A stretch of 64,000 nucleotides of DNA from Marinovum algicola (GTDB lineage: Bacteria > Pseudomonadota > Alphaproteobacteria > Rhodobacterales > Rhodobacteraceae), in contig NZ_FNYY01000018.1 of NCBI RefSeq assembly GCF_900109145.1, forward strand, positions 1 to 64,000, given 5' to 3'. The notes below the pieces were generated by a model. That model did not search any database, was not told the origin of the DNA, and saw only the letters and a program-made list of their open reading frames with translations. The position numbers and the translations under genes are program-made. Positions 1 to 8,161 of the stretch are shown one piece after another. Position 1 is the stretch's first letter. Every line of letters begins with the position of its first letter.

Positions 1-131
1 AGCGCGCGCACGGCGGCATCGCCGCGCGTCTCGATGTCTTTCAGCGTCGCCTCGACCACGGCACGGGTCCGGGCATCATCCTCCGCCCGGTCGGCTTCCG
101 GCTTGCCGCGTTTGAGATATTCGATGGTCAT
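1..131 (-). CDS. Histidinol-dehydrogenase-like protein, N-terminal fragment
   Basis: Only the first 43 codons lie in the window; the gene runs off the left edge. The ATG is at 131 on the minus strand and the product starts MTIEYLKRGKPEADRAED. This resembles the N terminus of the HisD-fold NAD-dependent alcohol dehydrogenases that occur in catabolic operons of marine Rhodobacteraceae, a group that includes sulfopropanediol dehydrogenase HpsN, rather than biosynthetic HisD. It is the last visible gene of the importer operon starting at 5463, so it probably oxidises the imported substrate. The family call rests on about 40 residues and the substrate is unknown. Confidence 0.5.
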   Translation of the reverse strand, partial: MTIEYLKRGKPEADRAEDDARTRAVVEATLKDIETRGDAAVRA

Positions 132-145
132 CTGTCACTCTCCCG

Positions 146-201
146 CCCCGGAGCTGATCCGGGGCCCTGCTGTCTGTGAGGTCCCGGGTCAGGCCCGGGA
201 C
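146..201. repeat. Two short intergenic hairpins (CCCCGG/CCGGGG and GTCCCGGG/CCCGGGAC)
   Basis: Two palindromes lie back to back: CCCCGG (146-151) with CCGGGG (159-164), and GTCCCGGG (181-188) with CCCGGGAC (194-201). The second overlaps the 3' end of the SnoaL-like gene. Close relatives recur at 39400-39478 and 43745-43766, so this is a small dispersed palindromic element rather than a gene-specific terminator. Confidence 0.5.
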
Positions 202-740
202 GCGGTTGTCTCTGTCTCTGGCCGGGGCGCTTCACGCTCGCCGCGGTCATAGGCCTCCCAGCCCTGACCATTGAACAGGTCGACACCGAGCTGCGCGGCG
301 ACATGGGCGAAATCCACGTTCACCCAATTGTCGGTGATCTTGCCGTCCTCGACCTTCCAGAAATCCATGTAGCGGATCTCCACCCGCTTGCCGGTGGGGG
401 CGATGCCGAGGAAGGTGCCCGTATGCGTCGCCTCCTGACGGCCGAAAGCGGCCGCCCATTCCCCCATGTAAAGCCGCGCCTCGTCGATGCAGACCTTGTC
501 GGAAAACGCCGCCTGAAACGGCCGCTGCCAATTGTCCTGAAACGCCTTGAGCCCCTGCTTGGTGCCGCAGCCCTGATTTCCCATCCAACGAAAGCCCTCG
601 GCGAAAAATGCGCCGATGTCGTCGATGCGGTGGTCATTGAGCCCGTCAACCATGCTTTCGATCACCCGGCGGGTCTCGTCGGTCTTGCTCATGTCGGTGT
701 CGCGGGTCAGGATCGCCTGTTCGGGTCGTGTGCCTTTCAT
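189..740 (-). CDS. SnoaL-like (NTF2-fold) protein
   Basis: The product has 183 residues. The start at 740 is supported by GGAGAC a few bases upstream; the longer open frame to 851 has no such site. The pattern of a small alpha+beta domain with FFAEGFRWMG, PTGKRVEIRYMDFWKVEDGKI and a WVNVDF strand is that of SnoaL-like proteins of the NTF2 superfamily (polyketide cyclase or ester-like enzymes). It sits between the importer permease genes and the histidinol-dehydrogenase-like gene on the same strand, so it probably handles a catabolic intermediate. The tandem-domain gene at 5602 has similar motifs. The exact reaction cannot be read from the sequence. Confidence 0.7.
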   Translation of the reverse strand: MKGTRPEQAILTRDTDMSKTDETRRVIESMVDGLNDHRIDDIGAFFAEGFRWMGNQGCGTKQGLKAFQDNWQRPFQAAFSDKVCIDEARLYMGEWAAAFGRQEATHTGTFLGIAPTGKRVEIRYMDFWKVEDGKITDNWVNVDFAHVAAQLGVDLFNGQGWEAYDRGEREAPRPETETTASRA

Positions 741-753
741 CGCCTGTCTCCTT

Positions 754-873
754 TCAAAATGTCCATGTGTCGTTGCCTTTGGTGCGAAACGACAGGGACT
801 CCAGGAAATCACGGGGCATCCGGTTGAGCGCCGGATGGCGGGCCAGGGCACCGTGACGGGATTGCGCGCTCAT
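754..873 (-). CDS. Putative small protein of 39 residues, coupled to the permease gene
   Basis: An ATG at 873 overlaps the TGA of the permease gene at 870-872 in an ATGA arrangement, preceded by GTGAAAGG, and the frame stays open for 39 codons to a TGA at 754. The product starts MSAQSRHGALARHPALNRMP and ends KGNDTWTF. It has no membrane segment or recognised motif. It fills most of the gap before the SnoaL-like gene. Coupling and position favour a real gene, but the length is short enough to arise by chance. Confidence 0.4.
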   Translation of the reverse strand: MSAQSRHGALARHPALNRMPRDFLESLSFRTKGNDTWTF

Positions 874-2027
874 CCTTTCACCGCCCCGGCGGTGAGCCCG
901 CTGACGATCTGGCGCTGGAACACCATGACAAGGAAGAACAACGGTGCGGTGATCGAGACCGCGGCGGCCACGGCGACAACCTGGTCGGTGGTGGTGGTCT
1001 CTCGGTTGAACATGCCGGCGATGGCGGGAACCATGGTCTGGTTCTGCGCATCGAGCAGCAGCGAGGTCACCAGAAAGTCATTGTAGGCCAGCAGGAAGGA
1101 GAACAGCCCCGTGGTGATCACCCCCGGCCACATCACCGGCATGATCACCCGGCGGAAGGCCTGGAAGTGATTGCAACCGTCGACGCGGGCGGCCTCGTCA
1201 AGCTCAGCCGGAATGTTCTGAAAGAAGCTGCGCAGCATCCAGATGGTGAATGGCTGGTTGATCGCCACCAGCACCGCGATCACCGCCCAGGGCTTGCCAT
1301 AGAGGGTCGGGGCGTTGTCGCCGAGGATCGGCGAGAGCCATTCGGCCGAGGAGATGAACACCGGCAGATAACCCGCCACAAGCACCGAATGCGGCAGGGC
1401 GCGGAACACCAGCGCGATGATCAGGATCCAGAAGGCCAGCACCGAGCCCGAGCGCGCCAGCCCGTAGCCTGCCAGTGTGCCCACGGTGAGCGAGACCGTG
1501 ACCACGCCCGCCGTCACCACCAGCGAATTCTTGAAATTGTTGGAAAAGCCGCGGTCGATCCAGACGGTCTCGTAATGCTCGGTTGTCAAGCCGAGCACGT
1601 CGCGGCCCAGCGGACCAAGCACCGGGTTCAACAGATCCGAGAGCAGCGGCAGCAGGCCAAAGAAGACGGTGAGAAAGCCCAGCGCCAGCGCCAGCATGCC
1701 GATCCCCCAGCCCATCCATTGCCGCCCTTGCGGGCTGTAGCTGCGCACCATGCCGGGCAGCGCCTTGGCGGCAAGCTGGACGGTAACCCAGAGCACAGCC
1801 CCGCCCATGATGATGTCAAAGAGCGACAGCCCGTGGCCGCGGGCCCGGGTCGCAGGGCCGAAGATCACGTTCAGCGGGTTGGCGTCGAAGGCATCGACCG
1901 GGGTTTTGAAGCTCATCACCGTGATCCAGAAGATCGGGAAGGCGGCAATCAGGCACCAGAGGGCAAGGAAGGCGCCCGAGGTGATGCGCAGGCTCAGCGG
2001 TTGGCGCAGGGCGCGTGGGGTCGACAT
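870..2027 (-). CDS. Carbohydrate-type ABC importer permease (MalG-like) with an extra membrane insertion
   Basis: A 385-residue membrane protein with the MalG-type C-terminal half: the EAA loop (ELDEAARVDGCNHFQAFRRV) lies about 95 residues before the C terminus. The start at 2027 follows GAGGAGG and lies one base after the stop of the upstream permease gene. MalG proteins usually have about 280 residues. Here roughly 100 extra residues follow the first membrane segment, including two further hydrophobic stretches (about residues 65-85 and 105-135). It forms the translocation pore with the product of 2029-3051. The substrate is unknown. Confidence 0.85.
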   Translation of the reverse strand: MSTPRALRQPLSLRITSGAFLALWCLIAAFPIFWITVMSFKTPVDAFDANPLNVIFGPATRARGHGLSLFDIIMGGAVLWVTVQLAAKALPGMVRSYSPQGRQWMGWGIGMLALALGFLTVFFGLLPLLSDLLNPVLGPLGRDVLGLTTEHYETVWIDRGFSNNFKNSLVVTAGVVTVSLTVGTLAGYGLARSGSVLAFWILIIALVFRALPHSVLVAGYLPVFISSAEWLSPILGDNAPTLYGKPWAVIAVLVAINQPFTIWMLRSFFQNIPAELDEAARVDGCNHFQAFRRVIMPVMWPGVITTGLFSFLLAYNDFLVTSLLLDAQNQTMVPAIAGMFNRETTTTDQVVAVAAAVSITAPLFFLVMVFQRQIVSGLTAGAVKG

Positions 2028-2028
2028 G

Positions 2029-3051
2029 TCAGCGGCCTCCTCTGTGGTCGCGCCAGGTGCGGCGCAGCGGGGCAATCAGCAGGATCACGATGCCGATCAT
2101 GGTCAGCATGGCCGAGGCCGAGGCGCGGCTGATCGAGCGGTTGCCGGCCTGGTCGGGCACCAGGAAATCGTAGGTCAGCCATTGCAGCGAGATCACATGG
2201 CCCTGGGAGGAAAAGCCCACCACCTCTTCGAACACCCGGTAGCTGTCCATCAGGTGGATCATGGCGATAAAGACGATCAGCGGCATCAGATGCGGGATCA
2301 CCACATAGCGCAGCCGTTGCCAGCGGGTGGCGCCATCGATCAGCGCGCTTTCCAGCGCATCCTGGTTGACCGTCTGAAGCCCGGCATAGAGCACGATGGC
2401 AGCAAAGGGCGCCACGTGCCAGACGCGATAGAACATCATCAGGATCTCGATGGTCCACGCCTGGGCGAACATCGCGATGTCGCGGCCGGTGTAATGTTCC
2501 AGCGCTGCCGTCAGGATGCCGTCACCGCGGAACAGCCAGTTGATCGACAGTGCGCCGATCACTGGCGTGATGATGAACGGCAGCAGCGAGACAAAGATCA
2601 CCGGTCCGCGGATCGCCCGTGCGGCATTGTTGATGACCACCGCGATCGCCAGCCCGAGGCCGATCACCAGCGGCAGGGTGATCAAGGTGAAGCTGAGAGT
2701 AAAGCGCAGGGCCTTCCAGAAATCGATCGCCTGAAAGGCGCGCCAGCTGCCCTGGCTGAGCGCGTCCCAGGCGCGGCCGAGTTCGAGAACGTTGCGGTAG
2801 CTCTCGAGCCCGACAAAACGGGTGCGGGTCACGATCTCGCCGTCCTCGTCCAGCACCGGCACCGATTTCTCTTCGGTGACGCAGGTCTGGGCGATGAAGC
2901 CGGGGGTGCAGGTTTCCGAGGTCACCACCTCGTAGATCGGCTGGGTGACATAGAAACTCTGGCTGAAAACGCTCACCAGCGGAAAGGCGATGAACAGGAG
3001 CATCATGAAGACCGAGGGGCCGACAAAGATGGCGAAGGTCCGGAAAGGCAT
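2029..3051 (-). CDS. Carbohydrate-type ABC importer permease (MalF-like)
   Basis: A 340-residue inner-membrane protein with six predicted segments and the EAA loop ESALIDGATRWQRLRYVVIP near residue 240. A periplasmic loop of about 60 residues after the first segment contains two cysteines (ETCTPGFIAQTC), which could form a disulphide. GAGGAAG lies before the ATG. It is the middle gene of an operon ordered ATPase, binding protein, this permease, second permease. Confidence 0.87.
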   Translation of the reverse strand: MPFRTFAIFVGPSVFMMLLFIAFPLVSVFSQSFYVTQPIYEVVTSETCTPGFIAQTCVTEEKSVPVLDEDGEIVTRTRFVGLESYRNVLELGRAWDALSQGSWRAFQAIDFWKALRFTLSFTLITLPLVIGLGLAIAVVINNAARAIRGPVIFVSLLPFIITPVIGALSINWLFRGDGILTAALEHYTGRDIAMFAQAWTIEILMMFYRVWHVAPFAAIVLYAGLQTVNQDALESALIDGATRWQRLRYVVIPHLMPLIVFIAMIHLMDSYRVFEEVVGFSSQGHVISLQWLTYDFLVPDQAGNRSISRASASAMLTMIGIVILLIAPLRRTWRDHRGGR

Positions 3052-3095
3052 GTCTCGGTCTTCCTCATGATCCTGAGAGTGAGGGGGAGGCGGGG

Positions 3096-3120
3096 GCGGG
3101 AGGGCAGGCAGCCCTCCCGC
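3096..3120 (-). terminator. Hairpin between binding-protein and permease genes
   Basis: GCGGGAGGGC (3096-3105) pairs perfectly with GCCCTCCCGC (3111-3120) around a five-base loop, directly after the binding-protein stop codon. There is no T-run, so it is more likely a 3' stabiliser or attenuator that keeps binding-protein mRNA in excess over permease mRNA than a full terminator. Confidence 0.5.
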
Positions 3121-3129
3121 AGTCGGGGG

Positions 3130-4338
3130 TTATTCGATCAACCCGGATTCCTTGGCGGCGGTGACATAGGCCGTTTCGATATCGGCCAGCGTGGTCTCCG
3201 CATCCTTGGCACCGGTCAGGTAGTCGGCGATGCCATTGCCCAGGACGGTGTGCATGATGCCCATCGGCCCCGAGGCCGGGTAGGGTGCGGCGCCGGCTTC
3301 CGCGGTGGCGGCCGCGCCCATGGCGAGCGGGCCGGGGGTGTAGCCGGACACAAGCCAGACGGCGGCGTCATTGTTGGCCTGGACGGTCTCGGCGTCCATG
3401 CCCTCCATCGCCACACGAAAGGCGGCCTCGGCCTCTTCGTCGCTGATGTTGGTGGCGATCACGATGCCATCCCACCACAGCGACGAGGCCGGGCGTTCCG
3501 AGCCCATCGGGGCGGCGGCCATCTTGACCTTGCCCACCACCTGGCTCTCGGCTTCGTCGTCCATCGCGCCGGCGCGGCTGGCCCAGAGGTTGGCTATGGC
3601 GATCTTGCCCTGCTGGAACTGCTGCTGGACATAGGTGGAATCCGACACCAGGTATTCCGGGTCCATATATACGGTCATCGCTTTCATGACCTCGAGCGCA
3701 CGCACGCCCTTTTCATTGTTGATCGTCGGCATGTTGCCGTCGCCGGTGAACTGGCCACCTTCGCCGAGGTACATGTTGATGAACTCTTCGCCGAGGTTCC
3801 AGCCGGTCTTGAAGGTGCCGCCGAGCGGGTAGTCCACCACCCCGGCCGCGCGGATCTCTTCTGCGGCGGCCAGCACCTCGTCATACGTGGTCGGCACCGC
3901 GATACCGAGGTCGTTCAGGATGTCCTCGCGGTACATGAGGTGCTGGGCGTTGACCATCATCGCCACGGCCATGGTCTGACCGTCGATCTTGATCAGCTGG
4001 TTCGGCGTCAGTTGGCTGCCGTATTCTGCCACCAGATCATCGAGCGGGCGAACCGATCCGGCGTTGAGCAGCGGGATCAGCGTCGCATTGGCGACCCCGC
4101 CGATGTGATAGAGCGACGGGTCTGCGGCAAAGGCCTCGGGCTGTTTCTCGCGAAACTCCTGATCGAGCGAGGCCGAGAAATTGCCGCATTCGGCCATCGC
4201 GTCGGTCACGGCCTTCCAGGCTTCGAAACCGGCCGAAAGCGATTTCAGCGGCACGTCGTTTTCAAAGGCGCATTCGGCGCTGGCCGCCGTGGCGGCAAGC
4301 CCGATCGCGCCGGCGAGCATGAGGGGTTTGAGGTTCAT
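3130..4338 (-). CDS. Extracellular solute-binding protein of a carbohydrate-type ABC importer
   Basis: The product has 402 residues and a Sec signal peptide (MNLKPLMLAGAIGLAATAASA, cleavage before ECAF). The mature part has the family 1 solute-binding pattern, including the hinge-region motif YREDILNDLGI and a tryptophan-rich SSLWWDGIVI segment. It captures the substrate in the periplasm for the two permeases encoded downstream. The ligand cannot be told; the dehydrogenase and SnoaL neighbours suggest an oxidisable small molecule rather than a simple storage sugar. Confidence 0.87.
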   Translation of the reverse strand: MNLKPLMLAGAIGLAATAASAECAFENDVPLKSLSAGFEAWKAVTDAMAECGNFSASLDQEFREKQPEAFAADPSLYHIGGVANATLIPLLNAGSVRPLDDLVAEYGSQLTPNQLIKIDGQTMAVAMMVNAQHLMYREDILNDLGIAVPTTYDEVLAAAEEIRAAGVVDYPLGGTFKTGWNLGEEFINMYLGEGGQFTGDGNMPTINNEKGVRALEVMKAMTVYMDPEYLVSDSTYVQQQFQQGKIAIANLWASRAGAMDDEAESQVVGKVKMAAAPMGSERPASSLWWDGIVIATNISDEEAEAAFRVAMEGMDAETVQANNDAAVWLVSGYTPGPLAMGAAATAEAGAAPYPASGPMGIMHTVLGNGIADYLTGAKDAETTLADIETAYVTAAKESGLIE

Positions 4339-4416
4339 CGTGGTCTCCCTGTTATATGCGGTCCGCCGTCGACGTCCGGACCGGTCTTTGCCCCTGTTCC
4401 GAGGCGTTGGCGGGGC

Positions 4417-5463
4417 TCAGGCCCCGATGCGCTCACCGCTTCCAGCTTCGAAGAGGTGGCAAATCTCGGGCGGCACCGAGATCGTGACCATATCGTCGAT
4501 CTCGGCGCGAAAGCTCTTGTCGGCCTTGACGCTGACCAGCGCGCCGCCGATCCGCACCGAAATCATCGTTGCATCGCCCAGCAGTTCGAGCGTGTAGATC
4601 GGCGCGGTGATCTGGCCGCTGTCGGAAAGGGAGGCATCTTCGGCGCGAAAGCCCAGGGTCACAGGGCCATCGGGCAGGGCCAGGCCCTCGATGCGGGTGT
4701 GCTGCGCGGCAAAGGTGCCGTTCTCGATCTTGCCGTCGATCAGGTTCATCGCCGGGCTTCCGATGAAGCTGGCGACAAAGGTATTGGCCGGCGCATCGTA
4801 GATCTCGGTCGGGCTTCCGACCTGCTGCACCACGCCATGTTTCATCACCACCACCCGGTCGGCCAGGGTCATCGCCTCGATCTGGTCATGGGTGACATAG
4901 ATCGTGGTCACCGCCAGCTCGTGACTGAGGTTCTTGATCTGCGCCCGGGTCGAGACCCGGAGCTTGGCATCGAGGTTGGAAAGTGGTTCGTCCATCAGAA
5001 AGACATTGGGCTCGCGCACGATGGCGCGCGCCAGCGCCACCCGCTGGCGCTGACCGCCGGAGAGCTCGGAAGGTTTGCGATGCAGGAAGTCGTCCAGTTC
5101 GACCATCGCCGAGGCACGGCGCACCCGGTCGTCATGCTCGCCCTCGGGCACCTTGCGCACCTTGAGCGGGAAGCGGATGTTTTCATAGACGTTCATGTTG
5201 GGATAAAGCGCATAGCTCTGGAAAACCATGGCCACGTCGCGGTCTTTCGGTTCGAGATCGTTGACCACCTGGCCATCGATCAGGATGTCGCCGTCGGTGA
5301 CGTCCTCAAGCCCCGCAATCATCCGCATCGTCGTGGTCTTGCCGCAGCCCGAAGGACCGAGCAGAACCAGAAACTCGCGGTCGGCGATGGTCAGGTCGAA
5401 GTTTTGCACCCCAACAAAACTGCCCCAGCGCTTGCCGACGTTGCGAAGCTGTATCTCGGCCAT
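4417..5463 (-). CDS. ABC importer ATP-binding protein (MalK/UgpC type)
   Basis: A 348-residue ATPase with Walker A GPSGCGKTT near residue 36, signature LSGGQ near 134, Walker B VFLMDEP, an H-loop THDQ, and a C-terminal regulatory beta domain (TOBE/OB type). The open frame extends to 5532, but the protein starts with MAEIQLRNVGKRW at 5463, so both LacI-type operators lie upstream of the start. It is the first gene of the operon running to the left edge, which is less common than placing the binding protein first. Confidence 0.9.
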   Translation of the reverse strand: MAEIQLRNVGKRWGSFVGVQNFDLTIADREFLVLLGPSGCGKTTTMRMIAGLEDVTDGDILIDGQVVNDLEPKDRDVAMVFQSYALYPNMNVYENIRFPLKVRKVPEGEHDDRVRRASAMVELDDFLHRKPSELSGGQRQRVALARAIVREPNVFLMDEPLSNLDAKLRVSTRAQIKNLSHELAVTTIYVTHDQIEAMTLADRVVVMKHGVVQQVGSPTEIYDAPANTFVASFIGSPAMNLIDGKIENGTFAAQHTRIEGLALPDGPVTLGFRAEDASLSDSGQITAPIYTLELLGDATMISVRIGGALVSVKADKSFRAEIDDMVTISVPPEICHLFEAGSGERIGA

Positions 5464-5481
5464 CCTGGGCTCCCTGAGTGA

Positions 5482-5505
5482 GTTTTGCATACGTTTGCAA
5501 AAACG
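5482..5505. promoter_or_regulatory. LacI-type operator, copy 1
   Basis: The core TTTTGCATACGTTTGCAAAA is a near-palindrome of the type bound by LacI-family repressors. Its reverse complement matches the site at 5536-5559 at 22 of 24 positions. It lies just upstream of the ATPase gene start at 5463. Confidence 0.6.
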
Positions 5506-5535
5506 ATAGACGCAGCGCCCCACATCTGGCAAGAT

Positions 5536-5559
5536 CTTTTTGCAAACGTATGCGAAAAC
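5536..5559. promoter_or_regulatory. LacI-type operator, copy 2
   Basis: The core TTTTGCAAACGTATGCGAAA is the inverted twin of the site at 5482-5505; the centres are about 54 bp apart. It lies upstream of the divergent gene at 5602. Paired sites in a divergent promoter fit cooperative or looped repression of both transcripts. No LacI gene adjoins them inside the window; the one at 35920 is next to a different operon. Confidence 0.6.
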
Positions 5560-5601
5560 CCTGCAAGCTGCGGATCAAGCCATTGAGGCAAAGGAGGAAA
5601 G

Positions 5602-6612
5602 ATGAGTTTTCAAGCCGAGAAGGACTTGGTTCGAGACTATTACGCGGCACAGGAAAACGCCCCTGCGGCGGCGCTGGCCGAGATCGAATCGCAGTACTGC
5701 GCCGCTGAGTTGCGCTGGCGGGGATATCACCCGTTTGACGAAATCGCCGGGCCCGAGGCGGTGGCCCGTCGCTTCTGGTTGCCGCTGCGGCAGGCCCTGA
5801 GCCGAATGCAGAACCGCGTCGACATTTTCTTTGCAGGCGAAAACCGCCTGCCCGACGGCAGCGGACGCTGGGTTGTCTCGATGGGCCATCTGATGGGGTT
5901 GTTCGACCAGCCGTGGCTTGGCATTCCGCCCACCGGCCGCATGGCCTTTCTGCGATACGCCGCCTTTCATCGCGTCGAGACGGGCCGGATCGTCGAGACC
6001 GCGATGTATTTCGACATTCCGCATCTGATGCTTCAGGCGGGGCTTCAGCCCTTTCCGCCGCAAACCGGGGCGCATCTGGTGCAGCCCGGGCCGCAGACCC
6101 ATGACGGGCTGCTCTTTGATCCGCAGCCGGCGGCGCGGGGTGATCGCACGCAGGCGTTGATCGACGCCATGATCGGCGATCTCGGTCAATGGCAGGGCGG
6201 GATGCCGCTGGAAGAGGAACTGGCCCGCACCTGGGCCGACGACATGATCTGGTGGGGCCCGGCAGGTATAGGCGCGACCTATACCATCGCGCGGTATGCC
6301 CGCCAGCATTCCGGCCCCTTTCGCGCCGGGTTTACCAATCGCTCCAAGACCCGCCATGTCGCCCGGGTGTCCGAGGGCCATTACGGTGGCTTTTTCGGCT
6401 GGCCGAACTTTACCGCCGAACCTACGGGCGGCTTCATGGGCATGCCGGCCACCGGCAAACCGGGGCCGTTCCGCGTGATCGATATCTACCGCCGCGCCGG
6501 CGATAAGCTCGCCGAGAATTGGGTGTTCATCGATCTGCTACATTTCTGGAAATCCCAGGGCGTCGACATCCTCGACCGGTGCACTCGGCTGGCGGGCCGG
6601 GATTTAACATAA
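5602..6612 (+). CDS. Protein with two tandem SnoaL-like domains
   Basis: The product has 336 residues and is transcribed away from the importer operon from the shared operator region; AAAGGAGGAAAG precedes the ATG. Two similar halves are visible: each has a tryptophan-rich strand (RWRGYHPFDE; DDMIWWGPAGIGATY), a PTGR or ATGK turn, and a closing segment (MYFDIPHLMLQAG; WVFIDLLHFWKSQGVD). This is the pattern of duplicated SnoaL-like proteins of the NTF2 superfamily. It probably acts in the same pathway as the single-domain protein at 189-740. The reaction is unknown. Confidence 0.75.
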   Translation: MSFQAEKDLVRDYYAAQENAPAAALAEIESQYCAAELRWRGYHPFDEIAGPEAVARRFWLPLRQALSRMQNRVDIFFAGENRLPDGSGRWVVSMGHLMGLFDQPWLGIPPTGRMAFLRYAAFHRVETGRIVETAMYFDIPHLMLQAGLQPFPPQTGAHLVQPGPQTHDGLLFDPQPAARGDRTQALIDAMIGDLGQWQGGMPLEEELARTWADDMIWWGPAGIGATYTIARYARQHSGPFRAGFTNRSKTRHVARVSEGHYGGFFGWPNFTAEPTGGFMGMPATGKPGPFRVIDIYRRAGDKLAENWVFIDLLHFWKSQGVDILDRCTRLAGRDLT

Positions 6613-6734
6613 GCTGGATTCGGCGCCTTCGACCCGTGAACGCGGGCCATCGCGGATACCGGCGCATTTCGCGGCATCGCCAAATGGGGCCGCGCCGTCA
6701 CCTGCCCGCCGAGACCCTCACGGAACCGCGAGGG

Positions 6735-7373
6735 TCAGCCTTCGGGAATATCCTGCACGAACTTCGGGATATGATAGCCGCGCTGGACCGCCGGGCGGTC
6801 ACGGATGTGGCGATACCATCGCTGCACATCGGGATAGTCCGACAGCTCGACCTGGTGGAAATCGTGCCGCGAGACCCAGGGCCACATCGCCATGTCCGCG
6901 ATCGTATAGCTGCCGGTGCCCGTGCCCACCACATAATCGCGCCCCGCGAGCCGGGTGTTCAGCACCTTGTAGAGACGCCGCGCCTCGGTGGCATAGCGGT
7001 CTTCGGCATAAAGCGCCTTGCCGGGGTTGTATTTCAGGAAGTGATGCGCCTGGCCCAGCATCGGGCCGAGGCCGCCCATCTGCCACATCAGCCATTCCAT
7101 CATGTGCCAATACTCGTCCCCCGCGACCTGGAAACGGTCGTATTTGGCCGCGAGGTAAAGCATGATCGCGCCGCTTTCCATCAGCGCGACGCCGGTCTCG
7201 TGATCGACCATGGCCGGGATACGGTTGTTGGGGGAGATCTTGAGGAAATCCGGGGCGAATTGCTCGTCCTTGGAAATGTTGATCGGCTTGACGGTATAGG
7301 GCACCCCCAGCTCTTCGAGCAGGATGGAGACCTTGCGGCCGTTGGGCGTGGTCCAGGTATAAAGATCGATCAT
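6735..7373 (-). CDS. Glutathione S-transferase family protein (YfcG/Ure2-like)
   Basis: The product has 212 residues. The thioredoxin-fold N-terminal domain shows LYTWTTPNGRKVSILLEELG, the cis-proline region NNRIPAMVD and the glutathione-binding ESGAIMLYLA. The C-terminal helical domain has GSYTIADMAMWPW. The TPNGRKV pattern is that of the YfcG/YghU group, often disulphide-bond reductases rather than classical conjugating enzymes. Its start overlaps the stop of the TetR gene by four bases (ATGA), so both form one operon. Confidence 0.88.
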   Translation of the reverse strand: MIDLYTWTTPNGRKVSILLEELGVPYTVKPINISKDEQFAPDFLKISPNNRIPAMVDHETGVALMESGAIMLYLAAKYDRFQVAGDEYWHMMEWLMWQMGGLGPMLGQAHHFLKYNPGKALYAEDRYATEARRLYKVLNTRLAGRDYVVGTGTGSYTIADMAMWPWVSRHDFHQVELSDYPDVQRWYRHIRDRPAVQRGYHIPKFVQDIPEG

Positions 7374-8050
7374 CGGGGGTCCTTTGTTGGGCCAGTCTCG
7401 GGGGTCTGCGCGGCGGTGAAAAGCATGTACATCTCGAGCGCCTGCCGGATCATGGAGTCGCGTGCATCGCGGTCGGCCTGCCCCGTCACCTGCTGGCGCA
7501 GACCGTAGTTCAGCAGGCCGCCGTGCAGCAGCCAGGGCGCCTCGAGCTCGGCCGGCGACACCGCAAACCCCGGATTGTGGCCCAGCTCGATCCGGCGTTC
7601 GCGCACCAGCGGCTTGAGGATCTGTTCCTGCACGACCTCGCGGTACCAGCCATAAACCTCAGCGTCACGCAGCGAGGCGAAATGCCAGAGCCGCATCCAG
7701 ACCGGCTGAAAGATGGTTTCGGTATAGGCCGAGTAGAACCGCTGGAACCGGTCGCGCACCGAAAGGTCGCGGTCCTTCAGGATGTCGTCCCAGGCCGGGT
7801 CCCAGCTCTTCAGAAAGACGCTGGCGTAGACCGCCTCGATCAGGCTCTCCTTGCTCGGAAAGTAGCGATAGAGCAGCGGTTGGGTGATCCCGGCACCGCG
7901 CGCCAGATCGCGGGTGCTGCCGTCGAAACCGTTCTCGGCAAACAGCTCGACCGCCGCCGAGACGATCGCCTCCTTGCGGTCCTCCGGGGACATGCGCCGC
8001 CGGGGCGGCGCGGGGGCATCGGACGATTGGGTTCGCTTGTGTGTGGGCAC
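7370..8050 (-). CDS. TetR-family transcriptional regulator
   Basis: The product has 226 residues, with a TetR helix-turn-helix near residues 20-65 (IVSAAVELFAENGFDGSTRD, then ITQPLLYRYFPSKESL) and a variable ligand-binding C-terminal domain. The open frame extends far upstream, but the GTG at 8050, preceded by GGAG, gives a normal N terminus and leaves the palindrome at 8117-8134 in the promoter. It probably represses itself with the GST gene at 6735 and the divergent GST gene at 8162. The inducer is unknown. Confidence 0.85.
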   Translation of the reverse strand: MPTHKRTQSSDAPAPPRRRMSPEDRKEAIVSAAVELFAENGFDGSTRDLARGAGITQPLLYRYFPSKESLIEAVYASVFLKSWDPAWDDILKDRDLSVRDRFQRFYSAYTETIFQPVWMRLWHFASLRDAEVYGWYREVVQEQILKPLVRERRIELGHNPGFAVSPAELEAPWLLHGGLLNYGLRQQVTGQADRDARDSMIRQALEMYMLFTAAQTPETGPTKDPR

Positions 8051-8116
8051 CTTGGCTCCGCCGGATTCGAATGTGTCACGCCCTAACAGAAAGCATTCCG
8101 CGCTTGCAGTCCAGAC

Positions 8117-8134
8117 ATTTATCGTGCGATAAAT
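8117..8134. promoter_or_regulatory. Palindromic operator for the TetR regulator
   Basis: ATTTATCGTGCGATAAAT is a perfect inverted repeat of eight bases around a TG centre. It lies between the divergent TetR (start 8050) and GST (start 8162) genes, where an autorepressor would bind. Confidence 0.65.
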
Positions 8135-8161
8135 AAGAAAGGCACACAGGAGGCACCCGAC

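Noticed and set aside
1750-5481. 1243-codon open frame on the plus strand
   Set aside because: It lies opposite four clear importer genes, has a composition rich in His, Arg, Gly and Asp typical of antisense frames in GC-rich DNA, and no recognisable domain.
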